Shown: in pieces, positions 34,286-41,585 of the stretch
Numbering within the stretch: the first letter of the stretch is position 1
How the letters are laid out: each line of letters starts with the position of its first letter
Assembly (NCBI GenBank): GCA_024399065.1
Contig: JAKSIB010000027.1
Span: 1 to 46,221, forward strand
Source: Fibrobacter sp.
Lineage (GTDB): Bacteria > Fibrobacterota > Fibrobacteria > Fibrobacterales > Fibrobacteraceae
DNA: 46,221 nt
Direction of reading: 5' to 3'
Notes under the pieces: generated by a model
Databases searched by the model: none
What the model saw: only the letters and a program-made list of their open reading frames with translations
What the model was told of the DNA's origin: nothing
Made by a program: the position numbers and the translations under genes

Positions 34286-34654
34286 ATGGGAGCTCGTTTT
34301 AAGTTTATCATAGGTGTGTTCGTGCTGGTGTCGGGGCTTTTCGCCCTGGATTTTGCCTTGCCCGAAGTTACCCCGGAACTGAAGAGCAATGCCCAGGAAT
34401 TTTTTGCCTACGAATGTAAGGCTTGCCACCGTTGGGCACGCAAGTTTGCGGCCCCGCCCATGAAGGATAATGTGGCACAGTATGCGGAACATCCCGAAGA
34501 AATGGTGCAGTACCTGATGAAGCCTACGCCGAAGCATCCGGACCAGTGGCCCGCCATGGATATTACGCCTCTTTCGGAGACCCAGGCCAAGATGATGACG
34601 GCCTGGCTGCTGTATATTCTCAAGAATCCCGATGACCCTGGGAGGCCTAAGTGA
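34286..34654 (+). CDS. monohaem cytochrome c, first gene of an Act/Qrc-like operon
   Basis: I choose ATG 34286; the longer open frame upstream is antisense to mntP. The 122 residues begin with a signal or membrane anchor (FKFIIGVFVLVSGLFALDFA), then the haem motif ECKACHRW and Met candidates in PPMKDNV and WPAMDIT for the sixth ligand. A C-terminal helix (AKMMTAWLLYILKNPDDP) completes a class I cytochrome c fold. It overlaps the next gene (GTGA). The position matches the small monohaem subunit of alternative complex III. Confidence 0.8.
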   Translation: MGARFKFIIGVFVLVSGLFALDFALPEVTPELKSNAQEFFAYECKACHRWARKFAAPPMKDNVAQYAEHPEEMVQYLMKPTPKHPDQWPAMDITPLSETQAKMMTAWLLYILKNPDDPGRPK

Positions 34655-35223
34655 AGGTTCTCGTAGCGGTTCTTTGCCTGTTCTGTGCTTTCTTGACTGC
34701 GGATTTTATCTGGAGCCAGGGGGAGACTTCTGTGCAAGTCGCTGAAGCTGGAACGCGCGTCGGTATGGAAAGTCGCGGATTAGAAAGTCGCGGATTAGAA
34801 AGTCGCGGAGTGCCGTTTGATCACGCCCTTCACGGGGATTCCATTGGTTTGGATTGTGCCGCCTGCCATACGGGGGCGAAGAGTGGTGCAAGGGCCTTTA
34901 TGCCTGCCAAGAGCGACTGCATGGATTGCCATCGTTTGCCTTTGACCGAAAATCCGGGAATTGAGAAATTGGATTCAGCCTTGGCCGATGCTCCTGAACA
35001 TCCCTGGAAGGCAGTATCCCAGTTGCCGGACCATGTGGTGTTCCATCATGGGGTTCACGCTGCGGCTGGGGTGACCTGCGCCGACTGCCACGGAGGCAAT
35101 AAGGGTGTGGGTGGAAGTTTGAAGATTGATATGAAGACTTGCCTGCAGTGCCATAAGGGCGAAACTTTCAAGGAACGTAACTTTAAGCCCGCGGCTACTT
35201 ACTGCGCCGCTTGCCATAGGTAG
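34651..35223 (+). CDS. pentahaem cytochrome c, ActA/QrcA-like
   Basis: The start is GTG 34651, overlapping the previous stop. The 190 residues have an N-terminal signal or anchor (VLVAVLCLFCAFLTADFIW) and five CxxCH haem sites (CAACH, CMDCH, CADCH, CLQCH, CAACH), plus His ligands in FDHALH and FHHGVH. Five haems in a membrane-anchored c-type cytochrome fit the ActA subunit of alternative complex III or QrcA of the Desulfovibrio quinone reductase complex. Between the anchor and first haem lies a 6-residue repeat (GMESRG-LESRG-LESRG, 34766-34812). It probably receives electrons from the Fe-S/NrfD subunits encoded next. Confidence 0.85.
   Translation: MKVLVAVLCLFCAFLTADFIWSQGETSVQVAEAGTRVGMESRGLESRGLESRGVPFDHALHGDSIGLDCAACHTGAKSGARAFMPAKSDCMDCHRLPLTENPGIEKLDSALADAPEHPWKAVSQLPDHVVFHHGVHAAAGVTCADCHGGNKGVGGSLKIDMKTCLQCHKGETFKERNFKPAATYCAACHR
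34766..34812 (+). repeat. 18-bp in-frame repeat in the pentahaem cytochrome gene
   Basis: GAAAGTCGCGGATTA occurs twice and GAAAGTCGCGGAGTG once, with an 18-bp period (encoding ESRGL). It lies between the signal anchor and the first haem. It resembles the microrepeat insertion in ligA in position (a linker) and in being in frame. Confidence 0.8.
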
Positions 35224-35229
35224 GGGAGT

Positions 35230-36177
35230 ATGGATCGTCGAGATTTTATAAAGTCCTGTTCCCTGATGGCTCTGGTGGGCTTGTTGCAAGGTTGCAAGAA
35301 GGGTGTTCTTGGTGACGGTGCCAATGGTGCCGGCGGGGAACGTTTGTCGACCTTCATGAAGCGTTGTGAAGACGAGGTGCGTTTGGCGGTGTCTCAAGCC
35401 AAGGGTCGCATGGACCTGGTGAAGATTCCGACGCCGAAAGAAATGAAGGGTTCCGCAGGCTTTGCTGCGGGGACTATCGTAGGTTCTGCGGTTGGAGCTG
35501 TTCGCGGGTCTAGCTTGAATCGTTTTGGCATGGCTATCGATTTGGACTTGTGCAACGGATGCGGCAAGTGCATTCTGGCTTGCAATACGGAAAACAACGT
35601 GGCCCTGGTGACCGATGAAGAGGCTGCCCGAGGCCGCTTTATGCACTGGATCGAGATGCGCGGTGGTGCGCCATTCATGTGCGCACATTGTGGTGACGCG
35701 CCCTGCGAAAAGGTTTGCCCCACGGGAGCGGCCAATCATACGCCTGATGGCATAAGCGCCATGATGTACAAGCGTTGTACCGGGTCTCGTTTCTGCGGGG
35801 CCAATTGCCCGGCGAAGGCCCGCAAATTTAATTTCAACGATGCGCAGGAATTGGGACTGGTGCGTAAGCTGAATTACGACGTTCCTTTGCGCGAGAAAGG
35901 CGTTATGGAGAAGTGCAGCCTGTGTCTGCACCGTCTGCAGAACGACCGCATGCGTTTCAAGACAGAGGCTGCCATTGCGGGTAGCAGTGCGGAATGGCGC
36001 GGCCGTGGCGTAAAGACGGCCTGTGCCGAGGCCTGCCCCCGTAACGCCATTGTGTTCGGGAACTGGCTCGACAAGGAGTCGCCCCTGGTGAAGGCCGCGC
36101 AAGGCAGGCAACTGTATGCGCCTCGTGAACTTGCGGACCATGATCCTGCCGTTGTATTCATGATGGGGAAGCGCTGA
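35230..36177 (+). CDS. 4Fe-4S ferredoxin-type subunit, ActB/QrcC/NrfC-like
   Basis: ATG 35230 follows TAGGGGAG. The 315 residues open with a Tat-like MDRRDFIKSCSLMALVGLLQGC that also ends in a lipobox. Cys clusters of a four-cluster Fe-S protein follow: CNGCGKCILAC, CAHCGDAPCEKVC, CTGSRFCGANC, CSLCLHRL and CAEACP. This is the DmsB/NrfC-type electron carrier found in alternative complex III (as part of ActB) and Qrc. The molybdopterin-like half of ActB is absent here and not encoded nearby. The next gene begins in its stop codon (TGATG). Confidence 0.88.
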   Translation: MDRRDFIKSCSLMALVGLLQGCKKGVLGDGANGAGGERLSTFMKRCEDEVRLAVSQAKGRMDLVKIPTPKEMKGSAGFAAGTIVGSAVGAVRGSSLNRFGMAIDLDLCNGCGKCILACNTENNVALVTDEEAARGRFMHWIEMRGGAPFMCAHCGDAPCEKVCPTGAANHTPDGISAMMYKRCTGSRFCGANCPAKARKFNFNDAQELGLVRKLNYDVPLREKGVMEKCSLCLHRLQNDRMRFKTEAAIAGSSAEWRGRGVKTACAEACPRNAIVFGNWLDKESPLVKAAQGRQLYAPRELADHDPAVVFMMGKR

Positions 36178-37925
36178 TGTTCAATTTGCTAAGGAACATC
36201 GGTGTGCTTTTGCTGCTGCCGGGGCTTGTGGCTCTGGGCTACTCGGTGTACCAAGGCCCGGCTGCCTGGGCGGTAGACTCCGGAACCTTCTGGGGAACGC
36301 CTATCAGTCTCTTTGTCTTCTGGATCGGTCTTGCCCATGCGGGAACTTTGCTTTCGGCAATCTTCCTTGCTCTGGATATCAAGATGGACAAGCGAACCGC
36401 CATGATGGCTGAACTTTCCACGTTGTGCAGCTTGGCCATTGCGGTCATATATCCGCTGATGCACTTGGGTGTGTTGGACCGCTTCTATATGGTGCTGCCT
36501 CTTGCCGACGCCCGCGCCAACTTTGCCAACGTCAGGTCCCCTCTGGTGTGGGACTTCTGCTGCATTGGTGTGTACGGCATCCTTTCGCTGTTGTTCTTCG
36601 GGACCCATCTGGGAGCCAAGGCTTTTAACGGTCTTAAGAAAATCCGCAAGCCCTTGGCCTGGCTGCTGTTCCCGCTGGTGCTGTGGGTGCATACGGTGGT
36701 GAGCCTGGACTTTGCCGCCTCCTTCGTGCCGGAATGGGCGGGCGCGTTCTTCCCGGTCTACTTTATCGTTGGCGCTGTCTACTCCGGTATTGCGCTGGTG
36801 TGCTTCATCCTTTGGTTCGAAGGTTACCGCATGCGCCTGCTGGAAAAGCTCCTGATGATCAGCTCCTGGATCCTCTGCGCCATCTGGCTTTGGAACTTTG
36901 CGACCCAGCGAACCTTCTGCGCTTCCGCCTTTATTTTCGCAGGCCTTCTCCCGCAGCTCTACTGGGTTGAAAGTATCCGTGAAACCCGTGTGGGCCGTTT
37001 CTGCATTTTCTCCTCGGTCCTTCTGGGACTTTTCCTGGAACGTTTGTTCCTGGTTTCTCCAAGTCTTGGAACCAGTGCCGGTGCTGAATTCGGCTGGGTG
37101 GACCTGGGCTTGGTTGCCTTTGGATCTGGCGCTTTTATTCTTGCCTTTACTTCAATCCGTGGCGGACTTGGTGCAGCCATGGAAGGGGAGAACACCTTCT
37201 TTGGTGAAGTGGACGGCAGCGACATGACAGCCGATTCCGACCCGTCCAATGAAGACTATGTGGAACCTTGGGCTTCCCACGAAACGAGAACTTTGCGTTT
37301 CCCCTTGTTTGTGGGTTTCTCTGTTGCCACGTTGTTCTGCGTTTGGTGTTCCGCTCAATTGACCTTTGATGATATTGGACTTTCCCTGGCGAACATTGTG
37401 CCTCTGGTTTATCCCATTGCCGCCTTGGTGGCCGCATTCATTGTCTGCGGAAAGGCCTACATCCAGGAGGTACGCCCCAACTTGGGAAGTGTTGAAATTA
37501 AGCACCGCAAGTTGTTGCATGTGGTGGCTGTTGCCTTGATTCTTGCTTTCGGTGGCTTGCTTGGTGCGTTCTACGCCGGCGGAAAATCTACGCCCAGTCA
37601 GCAGGACGTTTCGGCTCAGCCCTATAACTTTGAAAAGGCGGACCTCCCGGAAATTTCTGTTCCGCAAGCCGCCCTCATCTGGAATTCCCGCTGCGCCACT
37701 TGCCATGGAACCGATGGTAAGTTCAACGAGAAGTTTGTTCGCGAATATTATCCGGTGCCCCAGAAACTGGACTCTGCCAGAATCGATTCCATCGGTGTAG
37801 ATTCCCTGGTGAACGTCATTCTTAACGGGCGAGTCAATATGAACGCCTATGGAAATCGCTTGTCTAACGCAGAAGCCCGCGGCCTAGTCCGTTACATGCA
37901 GCAGCTGGCAAAGGAGGCAAAATGA
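36177..37925 (+). CDS. NrfD/ActC-type membrane quinol subunit fused to cytochrome c
   Basis: The 582 residues start with a long NrfD/PsrC-type membrane domain: SLFVFWIGLAHAGTLLSAIF near the start, HTVVSLDFAASFVPEWAGAF and PVYFIVGAVYSGIALVCFIL as in ActC. Further helices follow, with a charged insertion near residues 340-370, then a second small membrane part. The C-terminal 60 residues are a c-type cytochrome (SRCATCHGTDGKF, with NMNAYGNRLS supplying a Met). In known complexes the NrfD protein and the cytochrome c are usually separate, so the fusion is unusual. It should oxidise or reduce quinone at the membrane. It overlaps the next gene by 4 bp (ATGA). Confidence 0.85.
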   Translation: MFNLLRNIGVLLLLPGLVALGYSVYQGPAAWAVDSGTFWGTPISLFVFWIGLAHAGTLLSAIFLALDIKMDKRTAMMAELSTLCSLAIAVIYPLMHLGVLDRFYMVLPLADARANFANVRSPLVWDFCCIGVYGILSLLFFGTHLGAKAFNGLKKIRKPLAWLLFPLVLWVHTVVSLDFAASFVPEWAGAFFPVYFIVGAVYSGIALVCFILWFEGYRMRLLEKLLMISSWILCAIWLWNFATQRTFCASAFIFAGLLPQLYWVESIRETRVGRFCIFSSVLLGLFLERLFLVSPSLGTSAGAEFGWVDLGLVAFGSGAFILAFTSIRGGLGAAMEGENTFFGEVDGSDMTADSDPSNEDYVEPWASHETRTLRFPLFVGFSVATLFCVWCSAQLTFDDIGLSLANIVPLVYPIAALVAAFIVCGKAYIQEVRPNLGSVEIKHRKLLHVVAVALILAFGGLLGAFYAGGKSTPSQQDVSAQPYNFEKADLPEISVPQAALIWNSRCATCHGTDGKFNEKFVREYYPVPQKLDSARIDSIGVDSLVNVILNGRVNMNAYGNRLSNAEARGLVRYMQQLAKEAK

Positions 37926-38380
37926 CTCCCTTTGTGAACGCCCTCGCTTGTTTGCTTTGTCTTGCTTCCGCCATGTTCCTTTGGCGTTACAAGTCGTCGT
38001 TCTACCGCAACAGTTTGCTGCTGGTGCTCTTCATGATTGTCTTCGGGGTGTTCACCTTCTTTGGTGGCGAAATGTTCGAGGCGGGCAGTATGCCTGTGCT
38101 GGAACATTATCCCTTCAAGATGCTCGCGTTGAGCCTTTGCTTTTCAACCACGTCCCTTTCGGTGCGTCGCCGCCGTTACATGGTTCTTGCCCAGGTGTTC
38201 TGGCTGTGGATTGAACTCTTTGGCGGAATATCCTTGTTCTATCGAGGTTTCGATATTTCCTGGACCCGCATTGTTGCCATCGCAGGCATTGCCTTCTTCA
38301 GCTCGCTGTTGTCCAAGATTTCCAAGGAAATGGAATTCTGCCTGATGGTGTTCTGGATCGCCGTCTGGATCTTCTTCTAA
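37922..38380 (+). CDS. small membrane protein ending the Act/Qrc-like operon
   Basis: The 152 residues have four to five hydrophobic segments (FVNALACLLCLASAMFLW, LLLVLFMIVFGVFTFFGG, MVLAQVFWLWIELFGGISLF, RIVAIAGIAFFSSLL, FCLMVFWIAVWIFF) and no soluble domain. ATGA coupling to the NrfD-cytochrome gene indicates that it belongs to the complex. It could correspond to ActF or ActD by position, but no sequence motif shows this. It ends 5 bp from the convergent glycosyltransferase-like gene. Confidence 0.7.
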   Translation: MTPFVNALACLLCLASAMFLWRYKSSFYRNSLLLVLFMIVFGVFTFFGGEMFEAGSMPVLEHYPFKMLALSLCFSTTSLSVRRRRYMVLAQVFWLWIELFGGISLFYRGFDISWTRIVAIAGIAFFSSLLSKISKEMEFCLMVFWIAVWIFF

Positions 38381-38385
38381 GGATT

Positions 38386-39150
38386 TTATCCCTTTCGTTC
38401 CGCCTTGGAGACGGTGATTTCCTTCAGGAATTTTTCTGTGAGCTTGGAAAGGTCTGTGGCCTTGGTGCGCTTGACCTGCAGGACTTTCTTGTTCTGGAAC
38501 CACTTGCTCAAAACGGATGGGTGGTGGAGAGTCAAGGAAATCAGGTAGGTGGGCGGGAGGCACATGTAGAAAATGTCCCAGATGGACTTTTCCACCTTTT
38601 TAAGCTTGTAGTTGAATGTAGGCTCCTGTGCATCGGGCTTGTTGGCGGATTCGTGTTCTGCCACCAGGTAGGGAACGCTGAACATCTTGCCGCCTGCGTG
38701 GAACATACGGGCCGCGTAGTCTGCAAGCTGGAGTTCCAAGGGAAGTTCTGTATCGAACAGGCCGGTGCGCTGGATGATTCTGCGGGAGAACACGGCGATC
38801 AACGGGTTGGGCGCTGCCACAAAACGCATCTTGGAATTTTCGGAAATTTGCCAGTAGCCGTTGTTTCCGTCGAAAAGGTAACCACCTTCGAACTTATTGC
38901 CAATCTTGACGCGGGGAGCGAAAGCATCTGCCATGGGGAAACCTTCGGTCACCTGTGCAAGTTCGTTCAGAAAGTCACGATCCACCTTGATGGATCGGTG
39001 TGCGAAAACAATCCATTCCGCTTCAAGTTCGTCCAGTTTCGAATTCAGGTTCTTGGTATGGAACCAGCCCAAGGCAGGGTCTTCGAAAAGGGGAGTCCAG
39101 CTGTCGAAATCGGGAGTGTCGTCAAAGACGAAAACGTCGAACTGTCGCAT
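38386..39150 (-). CDS. glycosyltransferase family 2-like protein (GT-A fold), tentative
   Basis: The 254 residues begin MRQFDVFVFDDTPDFDSW. They continue with a pattern resembling GT2 enzymes: LEAEWIVFAHRSIKVDRDFL (the strand usually holding DxD, here AHRS), then DAFAPRVKIGNKF, PNPLIAVFSRRIIQRTGLFD and DYAARMFHAGGKMFSVPY. The DxD metal motif is not clear, so activity is uncertain. The C-terminal 70 residues are helical and basic with a hydrophobic YMCLPPTYLISLTLHH segment. It starts 17 bp after the PorV/PorQ-like gene, so the two are probably cotranscribed. A role in envelope glycan synthesis is inference. Confidence 0.6.
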   Translation of the reverse strand: MRQFDVFVFDDTPDFDSWTPLFEDPALGWFHTKNLNSKLDELEAEWIVFAHRSIKVDRDFLNELAQVTEGFPMADAFAPRVKIGNKFEGGYLFDGNNGYWQISENSKMRFVAAPNPLIAVFSRRIIQRTGLFDTELPLELQLADYAARMFHAGGKMFSVPYLVAEHESANKPDAQEPTFNYKLKKVEKSIWDIFYMCLPPTYLISLTLHHPSVLSKWFQNKKVLQVKRTKATDLSKLTEKFLKEITVSKAERKG

Positions 39151-39167
39151 TTGAAATTGCCGAGGGG

Positions 39168-40178
39168 CTAGAAATTAACTCTGAGGCCCAGGCGATGTTC
39201 AAAACCGAGGCCTTGTGCCAGGTAGGAAATGCCGTAGTCCAGGGAGAACATGTCAGAGTTGTAGCCGAGACCTGCGCTAAGCATGTGGGCGCGGTTGGTT
39301 TCGTTGGGGCGCTTCTTGGAAGCCATCAGCTCCAGGGCGTCGCGGTAAAGGTCCAGCCATGTTCTGCTGAAGCCGACGCGTGCTGCGAAGAAATCACCCA
39401 GGAAGTATTCGCCACCAAGACTCAGGAAAGCTTCCTGGTAACGGGGGAAATCGCTATTTGCAAACAAGGTCAGGCGGCGGATGGAACCGGGCTTGAAGTA
39501 TGCAGAAATAGAGAATGTCTGGGACATGGGGTAATAGTCGTCGTCGAGATCGTCGGTATAGTCGCGCCAAAGACTACCGAAGTCTCGGGCTGCCAGGGCA
39601 AGTCCAACTTGCTTGGTACTGGACTGCCAGGAAATACCCCAGTCAAATGCGCCGCCAAAAGCAGTCTGGTCGCCCTTTTCCTCGGCAAGCTTGTCGGATG
39701 CGAACTTGATGGTTGCACCGAACTGGAAATGCTTCATGGGGAAGGACACCGACATGGTGGCGAGCTGGCTAAAGGGCTGGTATTCAACGCCTGTAGCGTT
39801 GTTGTTTTCGTCGTAACCGTCGATGGTGCCGTAGTCGATCCAGTTGTAAGTGACCTGGAGGATGTACTTGTCGATGTGGGTGGTATAGTCGATGCTACCC
39901 TGGTTAGAGGCGAAATCACCAGTCTGCCAATGAATAGATGCTACGCGGTCCTTTCCTTCGGGCAGGCGGACTGCTGCCGGGTTCAATTGAACGATGGTCG
40001 GGTCGGTAGACGGAAGCGCGCCGGCAGACTTTTCAAGAGCTGCGTTACGGGGGCTATCAAAGGTGTTGATGAAGGAAAACACTTCCTGACCGGCGTCGCC
40101 CTGGGTAAAATAGGCGTGGCTTGCCACGGGGAGTGCGAGCCATGCGAGGGCGAGGGGCATAAAGCGTTTCAAAATCAT
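39168..40178 (-). CDS. PorV/PorQ-like outer-membrane barrel protein
   Basis: The 336 residues have a signal peptide (ILKRFMPLALAWLALPVASH) followed by GQEVFSFINTFDSPRNAAL and DPTIVQLNPAAVRL. This is the N-terminal signature of PorV/PorQ-type (UPF0164-like) proteins: F..-SAR.AAL.G, then NPA.L. Regular barrel strands follow and the protein ends GFEHRLGLRVNF. Relatives take part in type IX secretion or in outer-membrane lipid and protein export, but simple members without the rest of that machinery are common in Fibrobacterota. The GT-like gene follows after 17 bp. Confidence 0.75.
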   Translation of the reverse strand: MILKRFMPLALAWLALPVASHAYFTQGDAGQEVFSFINTFDSPRNAALEKSAGALPSTDPTIVQLNPAAVRLPEGKDRVASIHWQTGDFASNQGSIDYTTHIDKYILQVTYNWIDYGTIDGYDENNNATGVEYQPFSQLATMSVSFPMKHFQFGATIKFASDKLAEEKGDQTAFGGAFDWGISWQSSTKQVGLALAARDFGSLWRDYTDDLDDDYYPMSQTFSISAYFKPGSIRRLTLFANSDFPRYQEAFLSLGGEYFLGDFFAARVGFSRTWLDLYRDALELMASKKRPNETNRAHMLSAGLGYNSDMFSLDYGISYLAQGLGFEHRLGLRVNF

Positions 40179-40264
40179 GACCTAAATCTAAAAAATAATG
40201 TTTTGATAAATGTAATTTTTACGTTTATTTTTGTTCAAATTGGGCTAAAAAGCCCGCCGTTGCC

Positions 40265-40293
40265 TTTACAAACAGCGGAACCTTTAATATATT
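40265..40293 (+). promoter_or_regulatory. promoter of the tRNA-Lys/tRNA-Pro unit
   Basis: TTTACA (40265-40270), 17-bp spacer, TATATT (40288-40293), about 11 bases before the first tRNA base. Confidence 0.6.
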
Positions 40294-40304
40294 TGGACTC
40301 ACTC

Positions 40305-40377
40305 GGGCTATTAGCTCAGTTGGTAGAGCAACGCCCTTTTAAGGCGTGGGTCGAAGGTTCGAGTCCTTCATAGCTCA
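40305..40377 (+). tRNA. tRNA-Lys (anticodon TTT)
   Basis: The 73 bases fold as a cloverleaf: acceptor GGGCTAT with ATAGCTC plus discriminator A, D arm GCTC-AGTTGGTA-GAGC, anticodon stem ACGCC / GGCGT around loop CTTTTAA, and T arm GAAGG-TTCGAGT-CCTTC. CCA is not encoded. Confidence 0.95.
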
Positions 40378-40440
40378 GGAAAGGCCGGTTCCGAGTAATC
40401 GGAATCGGTCTTTTCTTTTTCTTAAGTCCGAGTAAAAAAT

Positions 40441-40514
40441 CGGGGTGTAGCTCAGCCTGGTAGAGCGTCTGCTTTGGGAGCAGAATGTCGTCAGTTCGAA
40501 TCTGGCTACCCCGA
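40441..40514 (+). tRNA. tRNA-Pro (anticodon TGG)
   Basis: The 74 bases: acceptor CGGGGTG with TACCCCG (one G-U pair) plus discriminator A, D arm GCTC-AGCCTGGTA-GAGC, anticodon stem TCTGC / GCAGA with loop TTTGGGA, and T arm CCAGA-type 3' side AATCTGG. It lies 63 bp after tRNA-Lys and is probably cotranscribed. CCA is not encoded. Its 3' end is repeated several times downstream. Confidence 0.95.
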
Positions 40515-40849
40515 TACGAGAAAGGCACCCCTTGTGGGTGCCTTTTCTCGTATCTTAGGGTAGCCAGATAGCGCCGACTATGTCGGCGCCCGTAGGGTTC
40601 GAGGAGCTCGTCGAAGACGAGTAGCGACGAGAACAATCTGGCTACCCCGAGCACGAAAGTGCGATAGAGGGTTGCCCGTAGGGCAAGCCGGGGAGTTGAG
40701 CGAAGCGAAACCGGAGCCGGCGCAGCAATCTGGCTATAATCCCGATACATCTTATTTGCTTCTAGCCAGAGAGGCTGAGAGCTCGTCGAAGACGAGTAGC
40801 GACGAGAACAATCTGGCTACCCCGATACGAGAAAGGCACCCCTTGTGGG
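40499..40849. repeat. mosaic of direct and inverted repeats built on the tRNA-Pro 3' end
   Basis: A perfect 40-bp direct repeat occurs at 40499-40538 (the tRNA 3' end plus its terminator arm) and 40810-40849. A perfect 47-bp direct repeat occurs at 40604-40650 and 40779-40825, ending in the same AATCTGGCTACCCCGA. A further partial copy (AATCTGGCTA) is at about 40730. An inverted repeat joins 40501-40530 with 40536-40568. Small palindromes lie between: GCGCCGAC/GTCGGCGC near 40571, CTCGTC/GACGAG near 40607 and TTGCCC/GGGCAA near 40672. No gene is visible; apparent open frames here are shadows. Confidence 0.9.
40511..40556 (+). terminator. large hairpin after tRNA-Pro
   Basis: ATACGAGAAAGGCACCC, loop CTTGT, GGGTGCCTTTTCTCGTAT: a 17-bp stem with one bulged T. 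It is probably the transcription terminator of the tRNA unit, although the T-run is inside the stem. Confidence 0.6.
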
Positions 40850-41214
40850 GCTCGCTGGCTCGTCGTTTCTGAAATGGCTTTTTTTCAAAAATGTGTCACC
40901 AAACATTGCAAATATGAACATTAGTGACAAAATTTTTGAATAAATTAATGGAATTTAGCCTTCAAAGCGTTGGCCATCGGGTGTTTTCTTGAATTCTATT
41001 AATAAAACCATCTAAAAATGAATGACTTTTGCTTATTATCCTACAAACAAACTAAAAATTATGCCACTAAATGAGAAAGTATATGAATATAGTGACAAAA
41101 AAACAAATTTTACCTGTTTCTACGTTCTTCGGTATCCTCTTTATATATTTTTACTTAGTATTGAATCGCCTTGTGGGCTGATATAATCCCCCCTTGGTGA
41201 AAGGAATCGAAAAG
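40850..41214. other. AT-rich non-coding stretch with repeated GTGACAAAA
   Basis: No gene is visible in these 365 bases. ATGAACATTAGTGACAAAA (from 40914) and ATGAATATAGTGACAAAA (from 41083) are near-copies, and TGTCAC at 40903 is inverted relative to the first. This could hold regulator sites for the Cys-rich gene at 41215. Confidence 0.5.
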
Positions 41215-41529
41215 ATGCATTCTTTAATTAGCAAGATTTTTGCCGGTCTTACCGCATTTCTGTGGGCCGACAAGAAAAGACTTTTCTTGGGCTTGTTTGC
41301 CAGTTTTTGGGCAATCCAGCAGACTGCCTGCACCTATGGCTGCAGCGGCCAATGCCCCGAAGAAACGTGCGACCCTGCGCTTAGATGCAGTCCCGTGTAC
41401 GATAGTTCAAATTCAGGTAGCGAACCCACGTCCTATATGTGCAAAAATGGCGAAACGGTTTCTGTTGAAGAAGGTAAGCGCCGCAACAAAGAATGCATCG
41501 ACAGTGTTTACGAGTTTGAACAGTATTAA
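41215..41529 (+). CDS. small exported cysteine-rich protein
   Basis: ATG 41215 with AAAGGA upstream gives 104 residues; the frame is open to 41194 without support. A basic stretch (LWADKKRLF) precedes a hydrophobic helix (LGLFASFWAIQQTAC), then a region with eight Cys: TACTYGCSGQCPEETCDP, LRCSP, YMCKNG and KECIDS. This looks like an exported or membrane-anchored domain held together by disulfides or a metal. The C at the helix end is a possible but poor lipobox (QTAC). A terminator follows. Family not recognised. Confidence 0.65.
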   Translation: MHSLISKIFAGLTAFLWADKKRLFLGLFASFWAIQQTACTYGCSGQCPEETCDPALRCSPVYDSSNSGSEPTSYMCKNGETVSVEEGKRRNKECIDSVYEFEQY

Positions 41530-41539
41530 CTTGTACGAG

Positions 41540-41562
41540 AGCTCCCGTATGGGGGCTTTTTT
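41540..41562 (+). terminator. intrinsic terminator of the Cys-rich gene
   Basis: AGCTCCC, loop GTAT, GGGGGCT, then TTTTT. Confidence 0.8.
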
Positions 41563-41585
41563 CATATATTGTGGCTGAGGTAATT

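Noticed and set aside
33690-34290. Mn-responsive riboswitch before mntP
   Set aside because: Only 34 bp separates mntP from the divergent cytochrome gene, and no yybP-ykoY-like structure is visible.
34975-36141. 388-codon minus-strand frame over the Fe-S protein gene
   Set aside because: Shadow of the Cys-rich ferredoxin-type gene, with no ribosome binding site.
39000-40373. 457-codon plus-strand frame ending in the tRNA-Lys gene
   Set aside because: Antisense to the PorV/PorQ-like and GT-like genes and continuing into a tRNA.
40316-40750. 144-codon minus-strand frame over the two tRNAs
   Set aside because: A common artefact: the reverse of tRNA genes often translates to SYEGLEPSTHALKG-like text.
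40499-41214. intact integrated element at tRNA-Pro
   Set aside because: There are attachment-like repeats but no integrase or cargo gene between or beside them in this window.
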